Shown piece after piece: positions 1 to 8,716 of a DNA stretch of 64,000 nt (positions are counted from its first letter, which is position 1; every line of letters begins with the position of its first letter). The position numbers and the translations under genes are program-made. The notes beneath the pieces were generated by a model. The model ran no database searches, was not told the origin of the DNA, and saw only the letters and a program-made list of their open reading frames with translations. Origin of the DNA: Actinotalea sp. JY-7876 (GTDB taxonomy: Bacteria; Actinomycetota; Actinomycetes; Actinomycetales; Cellulomonadaceae). The stretch lies in the NCBI RefSeq assembly GCF_014042015.1, contig NZ_CP059493.1:2294001-2358000 (forward strand). Direction: 5' to 3'.

Positions 1-696
1 CGTGCCCTGGACGTGCACGGCGCCGGCCCGGACCGCGGCGAGGGTGTTCGCGACCGCGCACCCCGAGTCGTTGTGCGCGTGCATCCCGAGGCGGCCGTCG
101 ACCTCGGCGCGGACCGCCGTGACGATCTCGTGGACGCCGTCGGGCAGCATGCCGCCGTTCGTGTCGCACAGGCACACGCACTCGGCGCCCCCCTCGAAGC
201 CCGCCCGCACCGCGGCGAGCGCGTAGCCGGCGTCGTACCGGTAGCCGTCGAAGAAGTGCTCGGCGTCGACCACGACCCGGCGTCCCTCGCCCACGAGGAA
301 CGCGACCGTGTCCCCGATCATCGCGAGGTTCTCCTCCGGCGTCGTGCGCAGCGCCCGCTCGACGTGACGGACGTCGTGCTTGGCCACGAGCGTCACGACG
401 GGCGCCTGCGAGTCGAGCAGCGCGCGCACCTGGGGGTCGTCGGCCGCCCGCGTGCCCGCCTTGCGGGTCGAGCCGAAGGCCGCCAGGACGGCGTTCTTGA
501 GCTCGAGCTCCGTGGTCGCGCGCCGGAAGAACTCGGTGTCCTTGGGGATGGCCCCCGGCCAGCCGCCCTCGATGTAGCCCACGCCGAGCTCGTCGAGCAG
601 CGGCGCGATGGCCAGCTTGTCGGCGACGGAGAGGTTCATCCCCTCCTGCTGCGCACCGTCGCGCAGGGTCGTGTCGTAGACGTCGAAGTTCTCCAC
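1..696 (-). CDS. cimA: (R)-citramalate synthase, N-terminal part (cut by window edge)
   Basis: The gene starts at a GTG (694-696) preceded by an AGAAGAG ribosome site and runs off the left edge, leaving 232 codons. The translation opens MENFDVYDTTLRDGAQQEG, the DRE-TIM metallolyase start with the catalytic RDG. It contains YIEGGWPGAIPKD, typical of the CimA/LeuA-like family TIGR00977, and the metal-binding HAHND motif near residue 208. CimA condenses pyruvate with acetyl-CoA to citramalate, giving a threonine-independent route to 2-oxobutyrate and isoleucine. It lies downstream of ilvE on the same strand, behind its own Leu/Ile leader peptide and terminator, which supports a branched-chain role. 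A homocitrate or isopropylmalate synthase relative is the alternative; the motif spacing favours CimA. Confidence 0.88.
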   Translation of the reverse strand, partial: MENFDVYDTTLRDGAQQEGMNLSVADKLAIAPLLDELGVGYIEGGWPGAIPKDTEFFRRATTELELKNAVLAAFGSTRKAGTRAADDPQVRALLDSQAPVVTLVAKHDVRHVERALRTTPEENLAMIGDTVAFLVGEGRRVVVDAEHFFDGYRYDAGYALAAVRAGFEGGAECVCLCDTNGGMLPDGVHEIVTAVRAEVDGRLGMHAHNDSGCAVANTLAAVRAGAVHVQGT

Positions 697-838
697 GGTG
701 GCTCTTCTCGTCGAGCGGTGCTGCGGGCGCAACGGGTGCTGGTGGGCGGCGTGACCGGCGGGCCGCCCTCCCGGCCGTGGATGGTGCCGGGGCTGGGGCG
801 GTTCGCGGGGCCGGGCGGTGGGTGGTGCCCGGACCAAC

Positions 839-894
839 AAAAAGACCCCCCGGGATACGGGAGGTCTGCGCGTTCGGCGGGTGGCCGAACGCGC
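839..894 (-). terminator. Attenuator hairpins upstream of cimA
   Basis: Read on the minus strand, a perfect 10-bp stem (885-894 with 868-877, 7-nt loop) overlaps the leader stop codon. A second hairpin abuts it directly (858-867 with 843-852, 10 pairs including one G-U, 5-nt loop), followed by a run of five T (843-839). The second has the form of an intrinsic terminator. Together with the leader peptide this is the layout of ribosome-mediated attenuation. I could not see an obvious alternative pairing that would disrupt the terminator, so the switching mechanism is inferred. Confidence 0.75.
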
Positions 895-923
895 TACGCA
901 ATGATGAGGGTGAGGCTGGTCAC
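894..923 (-). CDS. cimA leader peptide MTSLTLIIA
   Basis: A nine-codon reading frame, GTG to TAG, encodes MTSLTLIIA with two Leu and two consecutive Ile codons just before the stop. The stop codon lies at the foot of the first attenuator hairpin, so ribosome position would affect folding. There is no Shine-Dalgarno sequence. A CATCAT hexamer (930-935) ends 6 nt before the GTG, so the leader may be translated from a leaderless transcript, as known for actinobacterial amino-acid leaders. The Ile/Leu content matches the pathway of the downstream gene. Confidence 0.7.
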   Translation of the reverse strand: MTSLTLIIA

Positions 924-940
924 GCGCCGATGATGCCATA

Positions 941-956
941 CCTACGGCACCGTAGG
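941..956. promoter_or_regulatory. Perfect inverted repeat at the cimA leader promoter
   Basis: CCTACGG-CA-CCGTAGG is a perfect 7-bp dyad with a 2-nt centre, just upstream of the putative -10 of the cimA leader transcript. Its position suits an operator for a repressor acting in addition to attenuation. It could also be a weak terminator for ilvE, but there is no T-run. Confidence 0.45.
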
Positions 957-1026
957 AAGCGCGTGCCCACGCCGCGGCGCACGACGCGCGCGGCCGGGTC
1001 CTGGCCGCGCACGCCGTCGCCGGCGC

Positions 1027-2157
1027 TCAGATCAGCCGGTGCATCCAGCCGTGGCGGTCCTCGGCGCGGCCGTGCTGGATGTCCGTCAGCTGTGCGCGCA
1101 CCGACGCCGTGACCGGTCCGGTGCCGCCGTCGCCGACGGTGAGGTCGAAGTCGTCGCTCGCCAGCCGTCCGATCGGCGTCACCACCGCGGCGGTGCCACA
1201 CGCGAACACCTCCGCGATGCTGCCGTCCGCGAGCCCGTCCCGGACCTCTGCGAGCGGGAGGGAGCGCTCGGCGACGTCGTGCCCCGCCTCGGCGAGCAGC
1301 GTCAGGACGGACGAGCGCGTGACGCCCTCGAGGATCGAGCCGTTGAGGGGCGGCGTCGCGACCGACCCGTCGGCCTTGACCACGAACACGTTCATGCCGC
1401 CGAGCTCCTCGAGCTCGGTGTTCGTGACGGCGTCGAGGAAGCACACCTGCTCGCAGCCGTGCTCGTAGGCCTCCTGCTGCGGGAGCAGGCTCGCGGCGTA
1501 GTTGCCGCCGCACTTGGCGAAGCCCGTGCCGCCGGGACCGGCGCGGTGGTAGTCCCGGACGACCCAGATCGAGACCGGCTTCACGCCGCTCGAGAAGTAC
1601 GGCCCGACGGGTGACGCGATGACGACGTACTGGACCTCGCGCGAGGGGCGCACGCCGAGGAACGTCTCCGACGCGAACATGAAGGGCCGCAGGTAGAGGC
1701 TGGTCTCGCCGCCTGACGGCACCCACGCCGCGTCGGTGCGCACGAGCGCCTCGATCGAGCCGAGGAAGTCGGCCTCGGACAGCTCGGGCAGCGCCAGGCG
1801 GTGCGCCGACGCCGCCATGCGCGCGGCGTTGGCCCAGGGCCGGAAGGTCCAGACCGAGCCGTCGTCGTGCCGGTAGGCCTTGAGGCCCTCGAAGACCTCC
1901 TGGCCGTAGTGCAGGACGGCGGCCGCGGGGTCGAGCTGGAGCGGCCCGTGCTTCTCCACGCGCCGGTCGTGCCAGCCCTCGTCCACCGACCACGCGATGC
2001 GCGCCATGTGGTCCGTGAAGACGGTGCCGAAGACCGGGGCCGCCATGAGCGCCGCGCGCTCGGCGTCGGTGCGCGGGCTGTCGCTCGGGCGGACCTCGAA
2101 GGCGTCGGCCGCCGAGGTGTGCGAGGCGGTCCCCGAGGTGGGGGTGGTGGTGCTCAT
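1027..2157 (-). CDS. ilvE: Branched-chain amino acid aminotransferase
   Basis: This 376-residue PLP enzyme exchanges amino groups between glutamate and the 2-oxo acids of Leu, Ile and Val, the last step of their synthesis. Fold type IV/BCAT II features are clear: YGQEVFEGLKAYR near the N-terminus, LRPFMFASE, the PLP-lysine region GGTGFAKCGGNYAAS, and TNTELEELGGMNVFVV followed by the GSILEGVTR phosphate-binding segment. The length is usual for actinobacterial IlvE. The ATG at 2157 has an AAAGGA ribosome site 5 nt upstream. It lies 80 bp downstream of leuB and is probably cotranscribed with it. The gap contains a small GCCGTCC/GGACGGC dyad (2187-2201). Confidence 0.95.
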   Translation of the reverse strand: MSTTTPTSGTASHTSAADAFEVRPSDSPRTDAERAALMAAPVFGTVFTDHMARIAWSVDEGWHDRRVEKHGPLQLDPAAAVLHYGQEVFEGLKAYRHDDGSVWTFRPWANAARMAASAHRLALPELSEADFLGSIEALVRTDAAWVPSGGETSLYLRPFMFASETFLGVRPSREVQYVVIASPVGPYFSSGVKPVSIWVVRDYHRAGPGGTGFAKCGGNYAASLLPQQEAYEHGCEQVCFLDAVTNTELEELGGMNVFVVKADGSVATPPLNGSILEGVTRSSVLTLLAEAGHDVAERSLPLAEVRDGLADGSIAEVFACGTAAVVTPIGRLASDDFDLTVGDGGTGPVTASVRAQLTDIQHGRAEDRHGWMHRLI

Positions 2158-2237
2158 GTCGGTCCTTTCACCAGGGCGGTGACCGCGCCGTCCCGGACGG
2201 CTCGGTCTGACGGTACCGGTGGTGACGGCCGGAGGGA

Positions 2238-3281
2238 TCAGCCCGCGACCCGCGCCGCGAGGTCGGACCCGACCTCGGCCGTCGACCGTACTCGGTCGCC
2301 GCGCTCGGCCAGGTCGGCGGCGACGGCCGCCTCGACGCGCGCGGCGGCGTCGTCGAGCCCGAGGTGCGCGAGCAGCATGCTCACGCTGAGCACCGTGGCG
2401 GTCGGGTCCGCGATGCCCTGACCGGCGATGTCGGGGGCCGAGCCGTGCACGGGCTCGAACATCGACGGCGTCGTGCGGTCCGGGTTGATGTTGCCCGAGG
2501 CCGCCAGGCCGATGCCGCCCGTGATGGCGGCCGCCTGGTCGGTGAGGATGTCGCCGAACAGGTTGTCCGTGACGATCACGTCGAAGCGGGACGGCTTGGT
2601 GGTCATGAAGATCGTCGCCGCGTCGACGTGCAGGTAGTCCGTCGTGACGTCGGGGAACTCCGCGTTGACCGCCTCGACCGTGCGGCGCCACAGGTGCCCC
2701 GCGTGGACGAGGACGTTGTGCTTGTGCACGAGGGTGAGGTGCTTGCGGGGCCGGGCCTGCGCACGCGCGAAGGCGTCGCGCACGACGCGCTCCACGCCGA
2801 AGCGGGTGTTGACGCTCACCTCGTTGGCGACCTCGGCCGGCGTCCCGACGCGGATGGCGCCGCCGTTGCCGACGTACGGCCCCTCGGTCCCCTCGCGCAC
2901 GACGACGAAGTCGACGTCGCCCGGCTCGGCGAGCGGCGAGCGCACCCCGGGGAACAGACGCGCCGGCCGCAGGTTGACGTAGTGGTCGAGCTCGAACCGC
3001 AGGCGGAGCAGCAGCCCGCGCTCCAGCACACCGGAGGGCACGCCGGGGTCACCGATCGCGCCGAGGAGGATCGCGTCGTGCTCCCGGATCGTCGCGAGGT
3101 CCGCGTCCGTCAGGGTCTCCCCCGTGCGGTGCCAGCGCTGGGCTCCGAGGTCCAGTTCGGTCGTGGCGACGTCCACGTCCTGTCCCGCGAGCGCGGCGTC
3201 GAGGACCCGGAGCCCCTGCTCCACGACCTCGACCCCGATGCCGTCACCCGCGACGACGGCGAGCCGGATGTTGCGTCCCAT
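2238..3281 (-). CDS. leuB: 3-isopropylmalate dehydrogenase
   Basis: The 347-residue protein oxidises and decarboxylates 3-isopropylmalate to 2-oxoisocaproate with NAD in leucine synthesis. The start [19 protein letters not shown] carries the typical GDGIG. Later motifs are [18 protein letters not shown] (substrate arginines), [15 protein letters not shown], the active-site lysine region HKHNVL, and the metal/NAD segment [18 protein letters not shown] and [12 protein letters not shown]. The ATG is well placed. It shares its strand with ilvC upstream (266-bp gap with repeats) and ilvE downstream. No leader peptide of its own was seen. Confidence 0.95.
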   Translation of the reverse strand: MGRNIRLAVVAGDGIGVEVVEQGLRVLDAALAGQDVDVATTELDLGAQRWHRTGETLTDADLATIREHDAILLGAIGDPGVPSGVLERGLLLRLRFELDHYVNLRPARLFPGVRSPLAEPGDVDFVVVREGTEGPYVGNGGAIRVGTPAEVANEVSVNTRFGVERVVRDAFARAQARPRKHLTLVHKHNVLVHAGHLWRRTVEAVNAEFPDVTTDYLHVDAATIFMTTKPSRFDVIVTDNLFGDILTDQAAAITGGIGLAASGNINPDRTTPSMFEPVHGSAPDIAGQGIADPTATVLSVSMLLAHLGLDDAAARVEAAVAADLAERGDRVRSTAEVGSDLAARVAG

Positions 3282-3360
3282 GCGTGCGAACCTCTCTCCT
3301 CGCCCCGCTCCGCGGGACGTTCGTCAAACCTGTAGCCATCCACCGACCCGGACCGCACCG

Positions 3361-3416
3361 GACCGCCCACCCGGACCGGACCGGACCGGACCACCCCGCA
3401 CCGGACCACCCCACGA
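3361..3416. repeat. GGACC-rich tandem repeat between leuB and ilvC
   Basis: The stretch contains runs of CGGACCGGACC-type units, including four adjacent GGACC copies around 3373-3392. It is noncoding on the minus strand between ilvC and leuB. No T-run or clear terminator accompanies it, and its function is unknown. Confidence 0.6.
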
Positions 3417-3428
3417 GCGCGGAGCGCC

Positions 3429-3458
3429 GTGCCGCGACACGCCGGCGTGTCGCGGCAC
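3429..3458. repeat. 30-bp perfect palindrome in the ilvC-leuB gap
   Basis: Positions 3429-3443 (GTGCCGCGACACGCC) are the exact reverse complement of 3444-3458, with no spacer. As RNA it would fold to a strong GC hairpin, and it may end or stabilise the ilvBNC message. There is no U-tract, so it is not a canonical terminator. Confidence 0.7.
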
Positions 3459-3528
3459 GAGGCTCCGCGGTCACCGCACGACGCTCCGCGGGTGGGCACG
3501 ACGCTCCGCGGTGGGCACGGGGCTCCGC
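3456..3528. repeat. Four imperfect ~20-bp direct repeats (CACGACGCTCCGCGG)
   Basis: Copies start near 3456, 3477, 3497 and 3516 with spacing of about 20 bp. The shared core is CACGA(C/G)GCTCCGCGG, with the first and last copies degenerate. They lie directly beside the 30-bp palindrome and end about 20 bp from the ilvC stop codon. The regularity is visible in the sequence; any role is unknown. Confidence 0.6.
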
Positions 3529-3547
3529 TCTCGCGGTGCCGCGCGGG

Positions 3548-4624
<1,077 letters not shown>

Positions 4625-5149
4625 TCAGGCCGAGCGGCTGACGCGTTCCAGCGCTCGGTCGGTGATGGAGCGGGAGCCGCGGCCGATGGCGACGGTGCCC
4701 GACTGGACGATCTCGCGGATACCGAAGGGCTCCAGCGCCGCGAGGAGCGCCTCGAGCTTGCCCGGCCCGCCGGTGGCCTCGATGGTCACGGCGTCCGGCA
4801 CGACGTCGACGACGTGCGCGCGGAACAGCGTGACGACCTCCAGGACGTGCGAGCGCACCGCAGGCTCGGCCCTGACCTTGACGAGCAGCAGCTCGCGCTG
4901 GACGGACGCGTCGGCCTCGAGCTCGACGATCTTGATGACGTTGATCAGCTTGTTGAGCTGCTTCGTCACCTGCTCGAGCGGCAGCTCGGCGACGTCGACG
5001 ACGACGGTGATCCGCGAGATCTCCGGGTGCTCGGTGGGGCCCACCGCGAGCGAGTGGATGTTGAACGAGCGGCGGGCGAACAGGCCCGCGACTCGCGTCA
5101 GGACACCCGGCTTGTTCTCGACGAGCACGGAGAGGGTGTGCCGGCTCAT
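4625..5149 (-). CDS. ilvN: Acetolactate synthase small (regulatory) subunit
   Basis: The 174-residue subunit binds IlvB, activates it and mediates feedback inhibition by valine. The N-terminal ACT domain (about residues 4-78) begins HTLSVLVENKPGVLTRVAGLFARRSFNIHSL, including the glycine-containing loop that binds valine. A second ACT-like domain (about 85-160) includes RAHVVDVVPDAVTIEATG. The length is usual for IlvN/IlvH. Its ATG overlaps the stop codon of the racemase-like gene by 4 bp (ATGA), so translation is likely coupled. It is separated from ilvB by that inserted gene, which is unusual. Confidence 0.95.
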   Translation of the reverse strand: MSRHTLSVLVENKPGVLTRVAGLFARRSFNIHSLAVGPTEHPEISRITVVVDVAELPLEQVTKQLNKLINVIKIVELEADASVQRELLLVKVRAEPAVRSHVLEVVTLFRAHVVDVVPDAVTIEATGGPGKLEALLAALEPFGIREIVQSGTVAIGRGSRSITDRALERVSRSA

Positions 5150-5898
5150 GCTGCACCTTCTTCTTCGAGGACGGGTCGCGGCGCCAGGGCCGCGTCGAGC
5201 AAGGCTGTGACGTGCAGGGACGTGCTGTCGAGCAGCGGGACCGGCGCCGGCGTCGTGGCGTCCAGCAGCAGCGAGAGCTCGGTGCAGCCGAGGACGACGG
5301 CCTGCGCGCCGGCGTCCGCGAGGCGGGCGACGACGTCGAGGTAGGCACGCCGCGACTCCTCGCGGACCTGGCCCTGGACGAGCTCGTCGTAGATCACGCG
5401 GTTCACCAGGTCGGCGTCGTCCGGCCCGGGCACGACCACGTCGACGCCGACCACGGCCATCCGGTCCGGGTACAGGGCGCGCGAGGACATCGTGTAGCGC
5501 GTCCCCAGCAGGCCGACCCGCGTGGCACCGAGCGCGGTGGCGGCCGCAGCGACGGCGTCGACCACGTGGACCACGCGCACGTCCGGCCCGGCCCCGCGCA
5601 CCACGTCGTCGTGCACCAGGTGCATGGTGTTGGCGAGGATGCCGACCACCTCGGCGCCCGCGGCGGCGAGCGCCGACGCCTCGACCTGGTAGCGGCGCCC
5701 GAGCGCCGGCCAGTCCCCCGCGACCTGGAGCACCTCGACCTCGGCGAAGTCGACCGAGCGCAGCACGAGGTCGGCCGAGTGGGTGCCGCCCAGCCGCTCG
5801 CGCACCCCGCGGTTGAGGCCCGCGTAGTACGAGGCGGTCGACTCCCAGGACGTGCCGCCGATGAGGCCGATGCGGCGCATCGCGGCCCCCGCCGGCAT
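5146..5898 (-). CDS. Aspartate/glutamate racemase-family protein, one catalytic residue lost
   Basis: The protein is about 250 residues and resembles E. coli YgeA throughout. The segments MRRIGLIGGTSWESTASYY, RSVDFAEVEV, GLLGTRYTM and VVLGCTELSLLL are diagnostic. The second catalytic cysteine is present (Cys199 counted from MRRIG). The residue just before NTMH, Cys or Thr in active racemases, is Ala83. Racemase activity is therefore doubtful, and a binding or lyase-like role is possible. The longer ATG start (5896-5898) overlaps the ilvB stop (TGATG) and the gene end overlaps ilvN (ATGA), so it is translated within the acetolactate synthase operon. An internal ATG at 5880 is an alternative start. 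Function in branched-chain metabolism is unknown. Confidence 0.85.
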   Translation of the reverse strand: MPAGAAMRRIGLIGGTSWESTASYYAGLNRGVRERLGGTHSADLVLRSVDFAEVEVLQVAGDWPALGRRYQVEASALAAAGAEVVGILANTMHLVHDDVVRGAGPDVRVVHVVDAVAAAATALGATRVGLLGTRYTMSSRALYPDRMAVVGVDVVVPGPDDADLVNRVIYDELVQGQVREESRRAYLDVVARLADAGAQAVVLGCTELSLLLDATTPAPVPLLDSTSLHVTALLDAALAPRPVLEEEGAA

Positions 5899-7781
5899 CA
5901 CTCGCCCCGGTCCCACGCGGGGCTGATGCCGCGCGCGTACTGGATCTCGTCGTTGCTGACGCCGGCGGCGACCATCGGCCACACCATCGCGTCGCGCGAG
6001 ACCGTGAAGTCCACGACGACGGGCTGGTCGTCGATCTCCATCGCGCGCCGGATCGTGGCGTCGACGTCGGCCCGGGTCTCGCAGCGCAGGCCCACGCAGC
6101 CGTAGGCGTCCGCGAGCTTGACGAAGTCGGGGATGCGGCGCGTGCCGTGACCCGTGTGCAGGTCCGTGTTCGAGTACCGCGACTCGTAGAACAGCGTCTG
6201 CCACTGGCGGACCATGCCCAGCGACGAGTTGTTGATGACCGCGACCTTGATCGGGATGTCGTTGATCGCGCAGGTGGCGAGCTCCTGGTTGGTCATCTGG
6301 AAGCAGCCGTCGCCGTCGATCGACCACACGGTGCGCGACGGGTCGCCGACCTTGGCGCCCATGGCCGCCGGGACCGAGTAGCCCATGGTGCCCAGGCCCC
6401 CGGAGTTCAGCCACGCGTTCGGCCGCTCGTAGCGGATGAACTGCGCCGCCCACATCTGGTGCTGGCCCACGCCGGCCACGTAGACCGCCTCCGGTCCGGC
6501 GATCTCGCCGATCCGCTGGATGACGTGCTGCGGGGCGAGGTGGCCGTCGTCGGGCTCGGTGAAGCCGAGCGGGAACGTCTCGCGCCAGTCGTCGATCTGG
6601 TGCCACCACGCCTCGAGGTCCGGCTTGCCGTGCTGCGCGTGCTCGCGGGCGAGCTCGGGCAGCAGGTCGGCGATGACCTCCTTGAGGTCCCCGACGATCG
6701 GCACGTCGACGCGGCGGTTCTTGCCGATCTCCGCCGGGTCGATGTCCGCGTGCACCACCGTCGCGTTCGGCGCGAACGACGACAGCTTCCCGGTCACCCG
6801 GTCGTCGAAGCGGGCGCCGAGCGCGATGACGAGGTCGGCCTTCTGCAGCGCGGCGACGGCGGGCACGGTGCCGTGCATGCCGGGCATCCCGAGGTTCTGC
6901 GGGTGGGAGTCGGGCAGGGCGCCGCGCGCCATCAGCGTGGTCACGGCCGGGGCGCCGGACGCGTCGACGAGCGCGCGCAGCTCGGCGCTCGCCCCGGAGC
7001 GGATCGCGCCGCCGCCGACGTAGAGCACGGGCCGGCGCGCGGTCGCGAGCAGCCGGGCCGCCTCGCGGATCTGCTTCGCGTGGGGCTTGGTCACCGGGTG
7101 GTAGCCGGGCAGCTCCATCGCCGGGGGCCACGCGAAGGTGGTGCGCGCCTGCATCGCGGACTTCGCGATGTCGACGAGCACGGGACCGGGCCGCCCGGTC
7201 TGCGCGATGTGGAACGCCTCGGCGATGACGCGCGGGATCTCGTCCGGGTCGGTGACGAGGAAGTTGTGCTTGGTGATCGGCAGCGTGATGCCGACGATGT
7301 CGGCCTCCTGGAACGCGTCCGTGCCGATCATCGAGGCGCCGACCTGGCCGGTGATCGCCACGAGGGGGACCGAGTCCATGTTGGCGTCGGCGATCGGCGT
7401 CACGAGGTTCGTCGCACCCGGGCCCGACGTCGCCATGCAGACGCCGACCTTCCCGCTGGTGTACGCGTAGCCCGCCGCGGCGTGGCCGGCGCCCTGCTCG
7501 TGGCGCACGAGGATGTGCCGCATGACCTTGGAGTCCATCAGCGGGTCGTAGGTCGGCAGGATCGCGCCGCCCGGGATGCCGAAGACGACCTGCGTGCCGG
7601 CGGCCTCGAGCGAGCGCACGATCGACTCGGCGCCGGTCACCGACTGGGCCGGCGTGGCCTGCGCGGTCGCGGCCTGCGCGGTCGCGGCGCCGACCGGGCG
7701 GGCGACGGGGGGCTGCGGCGTGGGACGTCCGGTCGGGCGGGCGTCGGACGCCGGCGCCGCCGGGGTGGTGCCCTGGACCAT
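5898..7781 (-). CDS. ilvB: Acetolactate synthase large (catalytic) subunit
   Basis: The 627-residue ThDP enzyme joins two pyruvates to acetolactate, or pyruvate with 2-oxobutyrate, committing carbon to Val/Leu/Ile. After an Ala/Pro-rich N-terminal extension of about 45 residues come [14 protein letters not shown], the catalytic glutamate in [13 protein letters not shown], the SGPGATN loop, the FAD-binding central domain, and the ThDP motif [15 protein letters not shown]...NNSSLG. The [12 protein letters not shown] segment near the C-terminal active site is typical. The ATG at 7781 has GGGAG upstream; an upstream in-frame start at 7880 would run through the terminator and is rejected. It is preceded by a leader peptide and attenuator. 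Confidence 0.96.
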   Translation of the reverse strand: MVQGTTPAAPASDARPTGRPTPQPPVARPVGAATAQAATAQATPAQSVTGAESIVRSLEAAGTQVVFGIPGGAILPTYDPLMDSKVMRHILVRHEQGAGHAAAGYAYTSGKVGVCMATSGPGATNLVTPIADANMDSVPLVAITGQVGASMIGTDAFQEADIVGITLPITKHNFLVTDPDEIPRVIAEAFHIAQTGRPGPVLVDIAKSAMQARTTFAWPPAMELPGYHPVTKPHAKQIREAARLLATARRPVLYVGGGAIRSGASAELRALVDASGAPAVTTLMARGALPDSHPQNLGMPGMHGTVPAVAALQKADLVIALGARFDDRVTGKLSSFAPNATVVHADIDPAEIGKNRRVDVPIVGDLKEVIADLLPELAREHAQHGKPDLEAWWHQIDDWRETFPLGFTEPDDGHLAPQHVIQRIGEIAGPEAVYVAGVGQHQMWAAQFIRYERPNAWLNSGGLGTMGYSVPAAMGAKVGDPSRTVWSIDGDGCFQMTNQELATCAINDIPIKVAVINNSSLGMVRQWQTLFYESRYSNTDLHTGHGTRRIPDFVKLADAYGCVGLRCETRADVDATIRRAMEIDDQPVVVDFTVSRDAMVWPMVAAGVSNDEIQYARGISPAWDRGE

Positions 7782-7861
7782 CGTGGTCTCCCTGCTTGCT
7801 GGTTCGTGCTGGTGAACGGCACTGGCGGAGCGCGCCGTCGTGGCGGCGCGGTCCTGGCATG

Positions 7862-7898
7862 AAAAAACCCCTCGGCCCACGGGGGGCTCGGCGAGGGG
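7862..7898 (-). terminator. Intrinsic terminator (attenuator) upstream of ilvB
   Basis: On the minus strand, CCCCTCG (7892-7898) pairs with CGAGGGG (7868-7874), with a shorter inner stem, and six T residues follow (7867-7862). It lies between the leader peptide and ilvB, 81 bp before the ilvB start, so it would abort transcription when the leader is fully translated. This is a textbook rho-independent terminator in a very GC-rich genome. Confidence 0.85.
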
Positions 7899-7939
7899 TG
7901 GGCGCGCGGACGGACCTTGCCTGGGCGGTCGACCGGCGC

Positions 7940-7969
7940 CTAGGTAAGTACTACGAGGATCGTCTGCAC
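7940..7969 (-). CDS. ilvB operon leader peptide MQTILVVLT
   Basis: From the GTG at 7967-7969 the frame reads MQTILVVLT and stops at TAG. It holds Ile, two Leu and two consecutive Val codons, the end-products of the operon. A TAGTGT -10 box ends exactly 7 nt before this GTG, so a leaderless start is the best model. A GTG at 7976-7978 in the same frame would give [12 protein letters not shown] but overlaps the -10 box. The following terminator makes this a ribosome-mediated attenuator. Confidence 0.82.
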   Translation of the reverse strand: MQTILVVLT

Positions 7970-7976
7970 GTCGAGC

Positions 7977-8005
7977 ACACTACGCCTGCGCCCGAGGGAT
8001 GTCAC
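7977..8005 (-). promoter_or_regulatory. Promoter of the ilvB leader and operon
   Basis: On the minus strand GTGACA (8000-8005) and TAGTGT (7977-7982) are separated by exactly 17 nt. This matches a housekeeping -35/-10 pair with 5 of 6 bases at -35 and the TAnnnT form at -10. The predicted transcript starts at or next to the leader GTG. Confidence 0.75.
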
Positions 8006-8025
8006 GCCACGGCCCGGCGTGTCCA

Positions 8026-8050
8026 CATCGTGGTTCACCGATCCACGATG
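8026..8050 (-). terminator. Hairpin downstream of the PPOX gene
   Basis: CATCGTGG (8026-8033) and CCACGATG (8043-8050) form a perfect 8-bp stem with a 9-nt loop, 33 bp past the stop codon of the upstream gene. There is no T-run, so it would be an inefficient terminator or a 3' end-stabilising structure. It also lies upstream of the ilvB promoter and could be an operator. Confidence 0.4.
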
Positions 8051-8083
8051 CGGGACGTCGTGGGGCGGCGGCGCACGCCACGC

Positions 8084-8632
8084 TCACCAGTCGACCGCGG
8101 GCAGCCCGTCCAGGCTCGTGCGGTTCTTCCGTGCGCGGTACGCGACGAGCTCGTCCCGGTCCTTGCGCCCGTTCGCCGCGTCGAGGATGTCGCGCTCCCC
8201 CGTGTACTCCATGAGCGGCACCGCGAACCCGCACGAGTCGGCGACCCGCTCGACGTCGACCACGATCACCGCGCGCACGCCGGGGTGCTCCGGGAACCGG
8301 GGCAGCCAGGCGTCGAGCTCCGGGTCCCCGAGCGCGACCACGCGACCACGACCGTGCAGCCGGACGATGTTCGGCCGTCCGGCGAACGCGCACACCATGA
8401 CCGTGATGCGGCCGTTCTCCCGCAGGTGGGCGATCGTCTCGGCGCCGGACGCCGTGAGGTCGAGGTACGCGACCGTCAGCGGGTCCACCACGACGAGGGT
8501 GCCCTTGCCGCCCTTCGGCGAGAGGTTGACGTGACCGTCCGCGGCGAGCGGCGCGGTCGCCACGAAGTAGACCGGCTGGTCCTCGATGAAGCTCGCGAGC
8601 CGCTCGGTGATCTCGGGGTGCACGGTTCCCAT
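8084..8632 (-). CDS. Pyridoxamine 5'-phosphate oxidase-family flavoprotein
   Basis: The 182-residue protein has the split-barrel flavin-binding fold: PVYFVATAPLAADGHVNLSPKGG near residues 20-42, a beta-strand core TLVVVDPLTVAYLDLTASGAET, and RITVMVCAFAGRPNIVRLHGRGRVV. This subgroup is usually annotated as a pyridoxamine-phosphate oxidase-related FMN or F420 protein of unknown substrate, not the PdxH of vitamin B6 synthesis. The ATG at 8632 precedes GTVHPEITERL; an upstream ATG at 8659 adds a nonconserved extension. It is monocistronic between the ilvB promoter and the Ole-like operon. Function beyond flavin chemistry is not inferred. Confidence 0.8.
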   Translation of the reverse strand: MGTVHPEITERLASFIEDQPVYFVATAPLAADGHVNLSPKGGKGTLVVVDPLTVAYLDLTASGAETIAHLRENGRITVMVCAFAGRPNIVRLHGRGRVVALGDPELDAWLPRFPEHPGVRAVIVVDVERVADSCGFAVPLMEYTGERDILDAANGRKDRDELVAYRARKNRTSLDGLPAVDW

Positions 8633-8716
8633 GGCCCATGGTCTACCGCAGTCCCGCACCCCGGCGCGTGCGCCGCGCGCTCGTCGTCCAGGTCCGCCGG
8701 TGGGCGGTCGCCGCGG

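Noticed and set aside
13-933. Long plus-strand open frames over the cimA, ilvE, leuB, ilvC and ilvB region (some over 500 codons)
   Set aside because: They are antisense shadows in very GC-rich DNA, rich in Arg/Gly/Ala/Pro, without ribosome sites or known motifs; the minus-strand genes are clear homologues.
3429-3458. 30-bp palindrome as an insertion-sequence end or attachment site
   Set aside because: No transposase, integrase or target duplication is found around it.
5146-5898. Glutamate racemase MurI for cell-wall synthesis
   Set aside because: The sequence follows the YgeA/aspartate racemase pattern, and one catalytic residue is replaced by Ala.
7782-7880. Upstream ATG at 7880 as the ilvB start
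   Set aside because: The extra 33 residues would be encoded across the terminator T-run, and the ATG at 7781 has a GGGAG ribosome site.
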